Shown: piece by piece, positions 1 to 7,250 of the stretch
Numbering within the stretch: the stretch's first letter is position 1
Layout: each line of letters opens with the position of its first letter
Assembly: GCA_947478965.1 (NCBI GenBank)
Contig: CANJXW010000023.1
Location: forward strand, 1-7,397
Reading direction: 5' to 3'
DNA length: 7,397 nucleotides
DNA from: Candidatus Nanopelagicaceae bacterium
Lineage (GTDB): Bacteria; Actinomycetota; Actinomycetes; Nanopelagicales; Nanopelagicaceae
Program-made: the position numbers and the translations under genes
Notes under the pieces: generated by a model
The model's database searches: none
The model's input: only the letters and a program-made list of their open reading frames with translations
What the model was told of the DNA's origin: nothing

Positions 1-2
1 AC

Positions 3-500
3 TATCTTTTTGATATTCCTTATAGTCAGATTGAAGCAGTCATTCATCCACAATCTGTTATTCATTCAATGGTCGAATATAAAGATGGGTCAACGATCGC
101 TCAAGGTTCGCCTCCCAATATGAAAGGTCCGATCGCTTTTGCGCTCGGATGGCCTGCGAGAATTACTGCTGCAACAAAACCAATTGATTGGACCGCATCT
201 CATTCGTGGAGCTTTAGCCCTATAGATGATGCGCGCTTTCCTGCACTTGATCTAGCGCGTCGCTGTGGAGAACTTGGGGGAGGACTACCCGCGATCTTTA
301 ACGCCTCGAATGAGGTTGCAGTCGCAGCGTTCATCGCTGGACAGATTGCTTTTACATCTATTATTGAAACTGTGGATGAGGTAGTACAAAAGATGGGTAC
401 ACAGTCAACGAACGCTCTTCGCGACCTCTCTGATGTCAGTGCGATAGAAGAAGATGCACGACGTATCGCCCATGAAGTTCTCAAGAAAGTAGTCGCCTAA
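3..500 (+). CDS. dxr: 1-deoxy-D-xylulose 5-phosphate reductoisomerase, C-terminal part (5' end outside window)
   Basis: Dxr (IspC) makes 2-C-methyl-D-erythritol 4-phosphate from DXP with NADPH and a divalent metal, the first committed step of the MEP isoprenoid pathway, in the cytosol. The reading frame is open from base 3, so the start lies upstream; 165 residues remain of a family length of about 390. The first visible residues include the family signature HPQSVIHSMVEY, followed by a stretch related to the LGxPDM region (here QGSPPNM) and PIAFALGWPAR. The C-terminal helical domain carries FNASNEVAVAAF, matching the family's NAANE-type motif. The NADPH-binding domain and most metal and substrate ligands are not in the window, so catalytic competence cannot be judged. 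The stop codon TAA at 498-500 overlaps the start of the next gene by one base, which suggests cotranscription and translational coupling. Identity is very sure from these motifs; only truncation by the window edge is visible, no frameshift. Confidence 0.96.
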   Translation, partial: YLFDIPYSQIEAVIHPQSVIHSMVEYKDGSTIAQGSPPNMKGPIAFALGWPARITAATKPIDWTASHSWSFSPIDDARFPALDLARRCGELGGGLPAIFNASNEVAVAAFIAGQIAFTSIIETVDEVVQKMGTQSTNALRDLSDVSAIEEDARRIAHEVLKKVVA

Positions 501-1648
501 TGCAGTTAGTTGGAATTCTCGCTTTTATCGTTGCACTTCTCACCTCGGTGATGGTCCACGAATTTGGCCACTTCATTACCGCCAAGAGATATGGCATGAA
601 GGTCAGCGAATTCTTTTTAGGTTTTGGAACTCGATTGTGGTCATTTAAGCGAGGCGAGACCGAGTTCGGAATCAAGGCGATCCCTGCCGGTGGGTACTGC
701 CGCATTGAGGGAATGACCCCAGGTGATGAGATGCCAGAGGGCGAAGAAGGCCGAGCCTTCTATCTCGCAAGTTCTGCACGCAAACTCATCGTTCTCGGTG
801 CAGGATCATTTCTTCACTTTGTTCTTGCCTATTTTCTTCTCTTTACTCTCTTTGCAGGCGTTGGAATCAATCAGGTACTTCCAACGATCAATAGCGTCAT
901 TGCAGATACCGCAGCATCTGCTGCTGGATTTCGTGAGGGCGATGAGATCATCTCAATCAATGGCGAAAAAGTTTCCAAGTGGGAAGATGATCTAGCCAAG
1001 ATCAGGGGCTCTCGCGGAAGCGAACTCACGATCGTCGTCGCCCGCAATGGTGAAGAGATCACAATTATTGCCGCACCTCGTCTGACAAAGATTGATGATG
1101 GCAGCGAAAGATATGTTCTTGGAATTATCAATAGCGTCGGTACCAAGCGAATTTCGGTGACTGAATCCGTAACTCGCGCAGGTTCACTTACTTGGGATTT
1201 CACAAGCGCATCAGCGAAAGCCCTTGTTCAACTTCCTTCAAAGATACCAGCGCTCTGGGGACAAACTTTTGGCAATGAGGCTCGCGATGAAAATGGCCCA
1301 GTCGGTGTCGTCGGTATCGCTCGCGTCTCCGGTCAAGCTGCAGCAAATGGCGAACTCAGTATTGCCCAGAGAGCTGGAACATTTATTCTCATCGTGGCAA
1401 GCCTCAATGTCTTCGTAGGGCTCTTCAATTTACTTCCCATCTTGCCGCTCGATGGTGGACATATGGCAGTTGCAATTGCAGATGAGGTTCGCGCCTTCTT
1501 CGCTCGCCTTCGAGGGCGCCCTCGACCAGAGCCCATTGATGTGAAAGTGCTTACACCTGTGACTGCAGTTGTCTTTGTCATTCTTGCTGCGCTGACTCTT
1601 CTGCTCCTGATTGCAGATATTTTCAATCCAATTTCACTTAATCTCTAA
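500..1648 (+). CDS. rseP: Site-2 family intramembrane zinc metalloprotease (RseP/Rip1 type)
   Basis: This is an S2P protease (peptidase family M50) that cuts transmembrane segments of regulatory proteins, typically anti-sigma factors, within the cytoplasmic membrane. The 382 residues show HEFGH at 20-24 in the first membrane helix (zinc ligands H20 and H24, catalytic E21) and [11 protein letters not shown] at 310-320 in a later helix, where D318 is the expected third zinc ligand. Hydrophobic segments lie at about 1-28, 95-122, 293-315 and 350-373. One PDZ domain spans about 125-195 ([15 protein letters not shown] at 140-154). A single PDZ domain, rather than the tandem pair of E. coli RseP, is usual in Gram-positive and actinobacterial relatives. 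[13 protein letters not shown] near 266-278 is a conserved loop before the third helix. The ATG is chosen because it overlaps the dxr stop (TAATG) and puts the first helix at the very N-terminus; the Shine-Dalgarno upstream is weak, so coupling to dxr is likely. The substrate cannot be told from this sequence. Confidence 0.94.
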   Translation: MQLVGILAFIVALLTSVMVHEFGHFITAKRYGMKVSEFFLGFGTRLWSFKRGETEFGIKAIPAGGYCRIEGMTPGDEMPEGEEGRAFYLASSARKLIVLGAGSFLHFVLAYFLLFTLFAGVGINQVLPTINSVIADTAASAAGFREGDEIISINGEKVSKWEDDLAKIRGSRGSELTIVVARNGEEITIIAAPRLTKIDDGSERYVLGIINSVGTKRISVTESVTRAGSLTWDFTSASAKALVQLPSKIPALWGQTFGNEARDENGPVGVVGIARVSGQAAANGELSIAQRAGTFILIVASLNVFVGLFNLLPILPLDGGHMAVAIADEVRAFFARLRGRPRPEPIDVKVLTPVTAVVFVILAALTLLLLIADIFNPISLNL

Positions 1649-1650
1649 GT

Positions 1651-1676
1651 GATTTAGAACTTCTGAGCGATTTAGA
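1651..1676 (+). repeat. Direct repeat GATTTAGA x2 after rseP
   Basis: The octamer GATTTAGA occurs at 1651-1658 and again at 1669-1676, 18 bases apart start to start. The second copy runs into the inverted repeat at 1665-1684. It lies in the short gap between rseP and ispG. It could be a small duplication or paired protein-binding sites upstream of ispG; nothing in the sequence decides between these, and chance is possible in AT-rich spacer DNA. Confidence 0.5.
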
Positions 1677-1684
1677 GATCGCTC
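1665..1684 (+). repeat. Perfect 7-bp inverted repeat (hairpin) between rseP and ispG
   Basis: GAGCGAT at 1665-1671 pairs perfectly with ATCGCTC at 1678-1684 across a six-base loop (TTAGAG). It begins 16 bases after the rseP stop. The bases that follow (TGGCCCTATTTGT) are not a real T-tract, so this is at best a weak intrinsic terminator or a 3'-end stabilising hairpin for the dxr-rseP message. It could also be an operator near the ispG promoter. Confidence 0.5.
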
Positions 1685-1701
1685 TGGCCCTATTTGTAGT
1701 G

Positions 1702-1707
1702 CAGAAT
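1702..1707 (+). promoter_or_regulatory. Possible -10 element of a leaderless ispG transcript
   Basis: CAGAAT fits the TANNNT -10 consensus except for its first base and ends exactly seven bases before the A of the ATG at 1714. Transcription starting at -7 from the hexamer's last base would therefore begin at the start codon. No convincing -35 is visible 16-18 bases upstream. Leaderless messages are common in Actinobacteria. The call rests on spacing and is an inference. Confidence 0.33.
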
Positions 1708-1713
1708 AGCCAC

Positions 1714-2865
1714 ATGGTTGATCTCGGAATTCCAAGCGCCCCACCACCAACTCTCCATCCTCGTCGCAAGACGCGGCAACTTAAGGTGGGAAGCGTCGGG
1801 GTCGGAAGCGATTCACCGGTAAGCGTTCAATCTATGTGTACAACTCTGACATCTGATGTCAATGCAACCCTTCAGCAGATCGCAGAGCTCACAGCTTCAG
1901 GCTGTCAGATTGTTCGCGTCGCAGTGCCAAGTCAAGATGATGCAGATGCCCTTGCTCAAATTGCGAAGAAATCTCAAATTCCAGTGATTGCAGATATTCA
2001 CTTTCAACCAAAATATATCTTTGCAGCAATCGATGCAGGTTGCGCAGCTGTTCGCGTGAACCCCGGCAATATTAAGCAATTCGATGACAAGGTTAAAGAA
2101 GTTGCAAAAGCTGCAGGCGATGCAGGTATTCCGATTCGCATCGGTGTCAACGCTGGCTCACTTGATCCTCGCCTCCTTGCAAAATACGGCAAGGCAACTC
2201 CAGAAGCTCTTGCAGAATCAGCTTTGTGGGAAGCGTCGCTCTTCGAAGAGCATGGCTTTTCAGATATCAAGATTTCAGTAAAGCATCACGATCCCGTGAC
2301 GATGGTAAATGCATATCGCATTCTCGCCGCTAAGTGCGATTACCCGCTTCACCTTGGCGTGACAGAGGCTGGACCAATCTTCCAAGGAACGATTAAATCT
2401 GCAACAGCATTTGGAATTCTCTTGGCTGAAGGCATCGGCGACACAATCCGTGTCTCGCTATCAGCGCCGCCTGTTGAAGAGGTTAAAGTTGGAATCTCAA
2501 TCCTTGAATCCCTCAACTTGCGTCAGCGCAAACTTGAAATTGTTTCCTGTCCATCATGCGGGCGCGCACAAGTAGATGTTTATTCCCTTGCCGAGAAGGT
2601 GCAAGCAGGACTTCAGGGAATGACAGTTCCACTTCGCGTTGCCGTCATGGGATGTGTAGTCAATGGTCCTGGTGAAGCTCGCGAGGCAGATCTCGGCGTT
2701 GCATCAGGAAATGGAAAAGGCCAGATCTTTGTGAAGGGCCAGGTTATTAAGACTGTCCCCGAGTCGATGATCGTTGAAACTCTTATTGAAGAGGCGATGC
2801 GCCTTGCAGAAGAAATGGAAGCCGCTGGGGTTGCTTCAGGGCAACCATCCGTTGATGTTCGGTAG
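1714..2865 (+). CDS. ispG: 4-hydroxy-3-methylbut-2-enyl diphosphate synthase (flavodoxin/ferredoxin)
   Basis: IspG (GcpE) reductively opens 2-C-methyl-erythritol 2,4-cyclodiphosphate to HMBPP, the sixth of seven MEP pathway reactions, using a [4Fe-4S] cluster in the cytosol. The protein has 383 residues from the ATG at 1714, normal for the short bacterial form without the plant/chlamydial insertion. The N-terminal TIM-barrel part contains [21 protein letters not shown] and [13 protein letters not shown]. The C-terminal cluster domain has CPSCGR at about residues 279-284, supplying two cluster cysteines, and [11 protein letters not shown] near 312-322, supplying the third cysteine and the conserved glutamate. 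An in-frame GTG at 1699 would add five residues (MQNSH). I prefer the ATG because homologs I know begin with a short lead into a LGxPS-like motif, here VDLGIPS, and because of the -10-like hexamer placed for leaderless start. No Shine-Dalgarno precedes either start. The next gene begins nine bases after the stop. All key residues appear intact. Confidence 0.96.
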   Translation: MVDLGIPSAPPPTLHPRRKTRQLKVGSVGVGSDSPVSVQSMCTTLTSDVNATLQQIAELTASGCQIVRVAVPSQDDADALAQIAKKSQIPVIADIHFQPKYIFAAIDAGCAAVRVNPGNIKQFDDKVKEVAKAAGDAGIPIRIGVNAGSLDPRLLAKYGKATPEALAESALWEASLFEEHGFSDIKISVKHHDPVTMVNAYRILAAKCDYPLHLGVTEAGPIFQGTIKSATAFGILLAEGIGDTIRVSLSAPPVEEVKVGISILESLNLRQRKLEIVSCPSCGRAQVDVYSLAEKVQAGLQGMTVPLRVAVMGCVVNGPGEAREADLGVASGNGKGQIFVKGQVIKTVPESMIVETLIEEAMRLAEEMEAAGVASGQPSVDVR

Positions 2866-2868
2866 GCT
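2863..2868 (+). promoter_or_regulatory. Possible -10 element of a leaderless proS transcript, overlapping the ispG stop
   Basis: TAGGCT matches TANNNT fully and its first three bases are the ispG stop codon TAG. Its last base is seven bases before the A of the proS ATG at 2875, the exact geometry for transcription beginning at the start codon. No Shine-Dalgarno lies in the nine-base gap, which fits a leaderless start. No good -35 is seen at the usual distance. Read-through from ispG remains the simple alternative. Confidence 0.38.
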
Positions 2869-2874
2869 CACGCC

Positions 2875-4608
2875 ATGTTAAAAATGTCTACGCTCTTTCT
2901 GCGTACCTTGAGAGATGACCCAGCTGATGCCGAAGTTGCAAGCCATCGCTTATTAGTTCGTGCGGGGTATGTTCGCAGAATTGCAGCAGGCATTTACTCG
3001 TGGTTACCACTTGGGTACATCACCCTTCGCAATGTTGAACGCGTCGTCCGCGAAGAGATGGATAAGGCTGGCTTTCAGGAAGTTCACTTTCCTGCGCTCT
3101 TGCCTAAAGAAGCTTATGAAGAGACCAATCGCTGGGAAGAATATGGACAGGATCTCTTTCGACTTCAAGATCGAAAAGGTGGAGATTATTTACTAGGGCC
3201 AACCCATGAAGAGATGTTTACTCTCATGGTTAAGGGCGAGTACTCCTCATATAAAGATCTTCCACTCTCGCTCTATCAAATCCAAACAAAGTACCGCGAT
3301 GAGACTCGCCCACGCAGCGGAATCATCCGCGGCCGCGAATTCGTGATGAAGGATTCATATTCTTTCGATCTCACCGATGAAGGTCTCGCACAATCATATG
3401 CAAACCATCGCGCTGCCTATATAAAGACCTTTGATCGCCTTGGCATGAAGTACAACATCGTCAGCGCGGTTGCAGGTGCGATGGGTGGATCTAGCTCTGA
3501 AGAATTTTTAGCGCCATGTCCAACGGGTGAAGATACCTACGTTCTCTGTGAAAAATGTGGATATGCCGCAAACGTTGAAGCGATGGTCACAACTGTTGCG
3601 CCATCGGATCCATCTGCAGTTGGTGCACTAGAAGTTTTAGATACGCCAAGCACGCCAACAATTGATTCACTCGTTGCAGTTCTCAACGATCGATTCGGTG
3701 GGGGATATACCGGCGCACATACTCTCAAGAATGTGATGTTGATGGCAGATACAAAGGCGATCTCAGTTCTTGTTCCGGGTGATCGCGAAGTCGATCTCAA
3801 GCGCGTAGGTGCAAACCTCAAGGGCGTATCGGAACTTCGAATCTTTGAAGCCGAAGATTTTGCAAAGCATCCAGGACTTGTTAAAGGTTATATCGGGCCA
3901 CAAGGAGCACAAGCTTTAGGAATTACAGTTTATGCAGATCCACGTGTAGCACCTGGAACTTCATGGGTAACGGGCGCAAATGTTAAAGATCACCACGCCA
4001 TCAATGTTGTCAATGGACGCGACTTCACCGTCGATGCCTATATTGAAGCGGCAGAAGTGCGCCAGGGAGATACATGTCCAACATGCCAAAACCCTGTTGT
4101 CATTGATCGTGCGATAGAAATCGGCCATATCTTCCAACTGGGTCGCAAGTACGCGCAGGCGCTGAACCTGACAGTGCTTGATCAAAATGGTAAATCACAA
4201 GTTGTCACCATGGGTTCATATGGAATCGGCGTATCTCGCGCAGTAGCTGCCATTGCAGAGCAAACTCATGATGAGATCGGACTTTCATGGCCGATGGAGA
4301 TTGCGCCAGCGAAGGTTCATATCGTTGCAACAGGAAAAGAAGACCTGCCCTTTGATACGGCACTTGAAATTGCTGAAGGCCTTGAATCACTTGGGATCAG
4401 CGTCATGCTTGATGATCGACGCGATGCAAGTGCCGGCGTGAAATTTAAAGATGCCGAACTCATCGGAATCCCTGTCATTGTCGTTGTCGGTAAAGGACTT
4501 GCAGATGGCAACGTCGAACTTCGCACACGCAGTACCGGCGAGAAGATAGATATTCCAGCAGCGACTGCGGTCGAATCCATTTCTGCACTGGTTACATCAC
4601 TTTCATAA
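2875..4608 (+). CDS. proS: Prolyl-tRNA synthetase, bacterial type with INS editing domain
   Basis: ProRS is a class II synthetase that charges tRNA-Pro in the cytosol. The 577 residues match the usual length of the bacterial form. Class II motif 1 lies at about 39-75 ([11 protein letters not shown]), motif 2 at about 138-165 ([19 protein letters not shown]) and motif 3 at about 446-462 ([18 protein letters not shown]). Between motifs 2 and 3, roughly residues 230-390, sits the YbaK-like INS domain, which in this family removes alanine mischarged on tRNA-Pro; it has [21 protein letters not shown] and [19 protein letters not shown], including the lysine of the LKN segment. Two cysteine pairs, CEKC at 226-229 and CPTC at 401-404, bracket the INS domain and could form one zinc-binding knuckle. 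The C-terminal anticodon-binding domain starts near 475. The start ATG at 2875 is nine bases after ispG; a second ATG at 2884 is possible but would lose only three residues. No damage is visible. Confidence 0.97.
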   Translation: MLKMSTLFLRTLRDDPADAEVASHRLLVRAGYVRRIAAGIYSWLPLGYITLRNVERVVREEMDKAGFQEVHFPALLPKEAYEETNRWEEYGQDLFRLQDRKGGDYLLGPTHEEMFTLMVKGEYSSYKDLPLSLYQIQTKYRDETRPRSGIIRGREFVMKDSYSFDLTDEGLAQSYANHRAAYIKTFDRLGMKYNIVSAVAGAMGGSSSEEFLAPCPTGEDTYVLCEKCGYAANVEAMVTTVAPSDPSAVGALEVLDTPSTPTIDSLVAVLNDRFGGGYTGAHTLKNVMLMADTKAISVLVPGDREVDLKRVGANLKGVSELRIFEAEDFAKHPGLVKGYIGPQGAQALGITVYADPRVAPGTSWVTGANVKDHHAINVVNGRDFTVDAYIEAAEVRQGDTCPTCQNPVVIDRAIEIGHIFQLGRKYAQALNLTVLDQNGKSQVVTMGSYGIGVSRAVAAIAEQTHDEIGLSWPMEIAPAKVHIVATGKEDLPFDTALEIAEGLESLGISVMLDDRRDASAGVKFKDAELIGIPVIVVVGKGLADGNVELRTRSTGEKIDIPAATAVESISALVTSLS

Positions 4609-4612
4609 AGTG
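4598..4612 (+). repeat. 6-bp inverted repeat covering the transporter start codon
   Basis: CACTTT at 4598-4603 is the exact reverse complement of AAAGTG at 4607-4612, with a three-base loop CAT. The right arm contains the GTG start of the transporter gene, and the proS stop TAA (4606-4608) lies in the loop and arm. In RNA this would be a small, AU-rich hairpin hiding the start codon, which ribosomes finishing proS would open. Its low predicted strength makes chance plausible. Confidence 0.4.
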
Positions 4613-5392
4613 TTTGCTGACCTCACTCTCTATACGCTGATCGCACTCGCGTGCGCATCATTTACTGCAGGGATGATCGATGCTATTGCTGGCGGGGGAG
4701 GGTTGATTCAACTTCCAGCGCTCTTGATCGGTTTACCTCGTACTGAGACTGTGGTTATTCTTGGAACAAATAAAGTTCCATCGATCTTTGGCACAAGCGC
4801 ATCGGCGCTGATGTACCGGCGTAATATCAAAACCGATACCAAACTCTTGCTTACGATGGCGATTCCGGCTTTTATTGGATCGATGGGTGGGGCATCTCTT
4901 GCATCATCGATTCCCACAAAAGCGCTCAAACCCATTGTCGTTGTGCTCTTGATAGCGGTCTTTCTCTACACATGGCGACGTCCCAACTTAGGTCAGATCG
5001 AATCCCTTAAACATGAACCACGACGACGGCTTCAAATTGCAGGATGTGCCGCCTTAGTTATCGGCTTTTATGATGGAATCATCGGCCCTGGCACTGGTTC
5101 ATTTCTCATCTTGATCCTCGTTGCAGTGATGGGTTTTGCATTTCTTTCAGCATCAGCAATAGCAAAAGTTGTCAATGTCGCCACAAATCTTGGCGCGATC
5201 ATTACCTTTGGTCTGCGCAGTGAAATCATCTGGAAACTCGGATTACTTCTGGCCATTGCAAATGTTTCTGGTGGACTCATCGGAGCGCACCTCGCTCTTC
5301 GCGGAGGTTCAACGCTGGTGCGAAAGGTCTTCTTGGCGGTGACCTTTGCCCTGATCATGAAGGTCGCTTTCGACACCGTAAATAATTGGTGA
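4610..5392 (+). CDS. TauE/SafE (TSUP) family membrane transporter
   Basis: This is an integral membrane protein of the sulfite-exporter/DUF81 (TSUP) family, whose members move small anions such as sulfite, sulfoacetate or other organic acids; the substrate here cannot be told. The 260 residues, a usual length for the family, are almost all hydrophobic segments, about 6-28, 34-52, 78-100, 104-122, 142-172, 176-200, 206-229 and 236-255. The two family half-repeats are visible: GMIDAIAGGGGLIQLPALL at 21-39, then GTNKVPSIFGTSAS at 52-65, answered by GFYDGIIGPGTGSFL at 152-166 and AKVVNVATNLGA at 185-196. Charged residues cluster at 123-140, a likely cytoplasmic loop between the halves. The start is GTG one base after the proS stop, with no Shine-Dalgarno, so it probably depends on coupling from proS. 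It is the one gene without an obvious link to its neighbours. Base composition looks like that of the flanking genes, giving no sign of recent transfer. Confidence 0.87.
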   Translation: MFADLTLYTLIALACASFTAGMIDAIAGGGGLIQLPALLIGLPRTETVVILGTNKVPSIFGTSASALMYRRNIKTDTKLLLTMAIPAFIGSMGGASLASSIPTKALKPIVVVLLIAVFLYTWRRPNLGQIESLKHEPRRRLQIAGCAALVIGFYDGIIGPGTGSFLILILVAVMGFAFLSASAIAKVVNVATNLGAIITFGLRSEIIWKLGLLLAIANVSGGLIGAHLALRGGSTLVRKVFLAVTFALIMKVAFDTVNNW

Positions 5393-5398
5393 TAAATT
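5370..5398 (+). promoter_or_regulatory. Candidate promoter for the rimP-nusA operon
   Basis: TCGACA at 5370-5375 matches the -35 consensus TTGACA at five of six bases, and TAAATT at 5393-5398 matches TATAAT at four of six, with an ideal 17-base spacer. The stop codon of the transporter gene lies inside the spacer. Transcription would start near 5405, giving a leader of about 22 bases that contains the AAGGAG ribosome site. It is the best-formed sigma-70-type promoter in the window, but it is read by eye only. Confidence 0.42.
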
Positions 5399-5415
5399 AC
5401 GGGCTACAACTTAAT

Positions 5416-5421
5416 AAGGAG
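5416..5421 (+). promoter_or_regulatory. Strong Shine-Dalgarno for rimP
   Basis: AAGGAG lies five bases before the ATG at 5427. It is one of only three clear Shine-Dalgarno sites here (rimP, nusA, infB). It contrasts with the bare starts of ispG, proS and the transporter, and supports a conventional leadered message for rimP. Confidence 0.75.
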
Positions 5422-5426
5422 TAAAA

Positions 5427-5939
5427 ATGTCGTTAGTTCAGTCCATTACCGAGCTCGTAACGCCAGCGCTTACTGAAGCTGGTTTTATCCTCGAAGAAGT
5501 CACCATCGTTTCCCCTGGTAATCACCGCATCGTTACCTGCGTTGTCGATGGCCAGACACCACTGAGCCTTGATCAAGTTACTGATGCATCTCGTTTAATT
5601 TCTCAAATTCTCGATGAAGCCTCCGAACTTGGAGATACGCCTTTTACTCTTGAAGTCTCATCACCCGGAGTAGATCGCCCGCTGACTCAACCTCGCCACT
5701 GGACAAAGAATCTCACTCGCATCGTCCGCACCGTCCTACATGATGGAAGTGAAGTACAAGGTCGCCTCACAGAATTTAATGATATTGAAGCAACGCTTAT
5801 TGAAAATATCAAGGGAAGACTTAAGACACACACAGTTGCCTTTGCCGATATCAAGCGTGCCAATGTTGAAGTCGAATTTAATCGCAAGGATTCAGCGCAT
5901 GAAGTAGATGAATCAATTGATGAGGAAGGAGATAACTAA
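5427..5939 (+). CDS. rimP: Ribosome maturation factor RimP
   Basis: RimP binds the free 30S subunit and helps its maturation in the cytosol, notably around the head proteins. The 170 residues agree with the family's 150-180. The N-terminal alpha/beta domain (about 1-85) ends in the signature LEVSSPGVDRPL at 75-86, and the C-terminal SH3-like barrel (about 88-152) holds GRLTEFNDIEATL. The tail after 155 is acidic (EVDESIDEEGDN), a common feature of actinobacterial members. The ATG at 5427 is fixed by the AAGGAG five bases upstream. The stop TAA overlaps the nusA ATG by one base, the usual rimP-nusA linkage, so the two are cotranscribed and probably coupled. It is likely driven by the promoter candidate at 5370-5398. 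Confidence 0.95.
   Translation: MSLVQSITELVTPALTEAGFILEEVTIVSPGNHRIVTCVVDGQTPLSLDQVTDASRLISQILDEASELGDTPFTLEVSSPGVDRPLTQPRHWTKNLTRIVRTVLHDGSEVQGRLTEFNDIEATLIENIKGRLKTHTVAFADIKRANVEVEFNRKDSAHEVDESIDEEGDN
5926..5931 (+). promoter_or_regulatory. Shine-Dalgarno for nusA inside the rimP end
   Basis: AAGGAG ends seven bases before the ATG at 5939. It lies within the last codons of rimP, encoding part of its acidic tail. This site selects the ATG that overlaps the rimP stop over the in-frame ATG at 5951. Confidence 0.7.
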
Positions 5940-6910
5940 TGCATGTTGAAATGGATGCACTCGTTGCCCTTACCCGTGAAAAAGACATTCCACTAGAGCA
6001 GCTAATTTCAGCGATTGAAATCGGTGTTTTAACTGCCTATAACCAAACGAACGAACCAAAGCGCCATGCTCATGCAAAGCTTGACCGCGAAACGGGCGAG
6101 ATCCAGATATTAATCCCCACCTTCGATGAGCTTGGTGAGAAGATAAGCGAAGACGTTGATTCTCCTGATGGATTTTCACGAGTGGCAACATCGACTGCGC
6201 GCCAAGTAATTAAAATGAAGATGCGCGAAACAAATGATGCTGAAATTGTTGGAGAATTCACAACGTCAGTCGGAGATATTATTTCTGGTGTCGTACAACA
6301 AGGTCGCGATCCAAAGATGATTAACGTCAATCTTGGTCGTATCGAAGGTCGTATTCCTCCTCAAGAACAAGTTCCTGGTGAGGTCTATAACCATGGCGAT
6401 CGCATCAAATGTTTCGTTGTCGAGGTAAAGCAAGGAATGAAGGGCCCAGAGATCATGCTCTCTCGCAGCCACCCAGCCCTTGTTAAACAACTCTTTGCAC
6501 TTGAGGTTCCTGAGATTCAAGATCGCATTGTTGAGATCATGGCTGTTGCACGAGAAGCAGGCCACCGTACAAAGATTGCAGTGCGCACACACCGAGCAGG
6601 AGTAAGTCCAAAGGGATCTCTCATTGGCCCACTAGGTTCTCGTGCTCGTGCTGTGATGGATGAACTTCATGGTGAAAAGATCGATATCGTCGACTGGTCT
6701 GAAGATCCTGCGCTCTTTGTTGCGCACGCTCTGGCTCCTGCCAAGGTATCGAAAGTAGAAATCGTCGATCTGCTCTCACGCTCAGCAAAGGTGACGGTTC
6801 CGGATTACCAACTCTCCCTTGCAATTGGAAAAGATGGACAGAATGCTCGCCTTGCTGCGCGCCTGACGGGCTGGCGTATCGATATTCACCCAGATAACCC
6901 TGTTATCTAG
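5939..6910 (+). CDS. nusA: Transcription termination/antitermination factor NusA
   Basis: NusA binds RNA polymerase near the RNA exit channel and modulates pausing, termination and rRNA antitermination in the cytosol. The 323 residues fit the short actinobacterial form, which lacks the C-terminal acidic repeats of E. coli. The N-terminal polymerase-binding domain spans about 1-110 (LTREKDIPLEQLISAIE). The S1 domain spans about 112-178 (GDIISGVVQQGRD to GPEIMLSRSHP). KH1 runs from about 185 to 265 with its GxxG loop as GPLG at 230-233, followed by ELHGEKIDIVDWSEDP. KH2 runs from about 270 with GKDG at 297-300 and ARLAARLTGWRIDI. Both KH loops keep the glycines needed for RNA binding. The start overlaps the rimP stop and has AAGGAG seven bases upstream; an in-frame ATG at 5951 would remove four residues but is less well placed. 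The gene ends 72 bases before ylxR. Confidence 0.97.
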   Translation: MHVEMDALVALTREKDIPLEQLISAIEIGVLTAYNQTNEPKRHAHAKLDRETGEIQILIPTFDELGEKISEDVDSPDGFSRVATSTARQVIKMKMRETNDAEIVGEFTTSVGDIISGVVQQGRDPKMINVNLGRIEGRIPPQEQVPGEVYNHGDRIKCFVVEVKQGMKGPEIMLSRSHPALVKQLFALEVPEIQDRIVEIMAVAREAGHRTKIAVRTHRAGVSPKGSLIGPLGSRARAVMDELHGEKIDIVDWSEDPALFVAHALAPAKVSKVEIVDLLSRSAKVTVPDYQLSLAIGKDGQNARLAARLTGWRIDIHPDNPVI

Positions 6911-6939
6911 CTTATTTAGGTTTTATCGAAGAGGTTCGC

Positions 6940-6945
6940 TATTCT
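6940..6945 (+). promoter_or_regulatory. Possible -10 element upstream of ylxR
   Basis: TATTCT matches TANNNT and lies in the 72-base gap after nusA, about 38 bases before the ylxR GTG. The best-placed -35 (TAGGTT at 6917-6922, spacer 17) is poor, with two of six matches. If real, it would give a leader of about 31 bases and allow ylxR-infB to be expressed apart from rimP-nusA. Evidence is weak. Confidence 0.25.
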
Positions 6946-6982
6946 TAGCACTGTTGAATTCGAGCGAAAAGGCGACTAAGCG

Positions 6983-7243
6983 GTGAGTATCACCTCGATA
7001 CGAACATGCATCGCATGTCGAAAGAGCGAAAGTCCAACAAACCTCCTTCGGGTTGTTCTGGTAGATGGATCAGTTATTCCAGATATCAAGGGCAATGCGC
7101 AAGGGCGGGGAGCATGGCTACATCTTCAATGTGGCTATGTAGCAATCGAACGGAAAGCATTTAAGTGGGCCTTTAAGCTCACAGAGATGCCAGATGTTCT
7201 TGCACTGAAGCTCTTTTTGCAAGAAAAGTTCACAAACATATAA
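6983..7243 (+). CDS. ylxR: YlxR family (DUF448) small RNA-associated protein
   Basis: This is the small protein encoded between nusA and infB in many Gram-positive bacteria. The family fold suggests RNA binding, and studies in some bacteria link YlxR to transcription or RNase P; its role here is not known. The 86 residues carry the signature RTCIACRK at 7-14 near the N-terminus and GRGAWLHLQCG at 41-51, the conserved GRGAYxH-type motif. The region between (LLRVVLVDGSVIPDIKG) matches the family's central strand. The start is GTG at 6983; the upstream AAAAGG at 6967-6972 is a weak Shine-Dalgarno at ten bases. No earlier start fits, since the family signature begins only a few residues in. A 124-base gap separates it from infB, whereas these genes are often closer. 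Confidence 0.92.
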   Translation: MSITSIRTCIACRKSESPTNLLRVVLVDGSVIPDIKGNAQGRGAWLHLQCGYVAIERKAFKWAFKLTEMPDVLALKLFLQEKFTNI

Positions 7244-7250
7244 CCGAAAT

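Noticed and set aside
200..484. Open frames on the minus strand opposite dxr and opposite rseP, ispG, proS, the transporter and nusA.
   Set aside because: They mirror the codon pattern of well-identified + strand genes, have low-complexity Ser/Arg/Ala-rich products and no recognisable domain.
723..995. Alternative + strand frame inside rseP (90 residues) as an overlapping gene.
   Set aside because: No recognisable motif and fully contained in an intact, confidently identified gene; a typical shadow frame.
1699..1713. GTG at 1699 as the ispG start.
   Set aside because: It adds only five residues not expected from homologs, has no Shine-Dalgarno, and overlaps the -10-like hexamer that fits the ATG at 1714.
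6927..6968. Short inverted repeats after nusA (CGAA/TTCG at 6927-6938 and TTCGCT/AGCGAA at 6935-6968), considered as a terminator.
   Set aside because: Stems of 4 to 6 bp, the longer with a 22-base loop, and no T-tract; too weak to call, and they conflict with the possible -10 at 6940.
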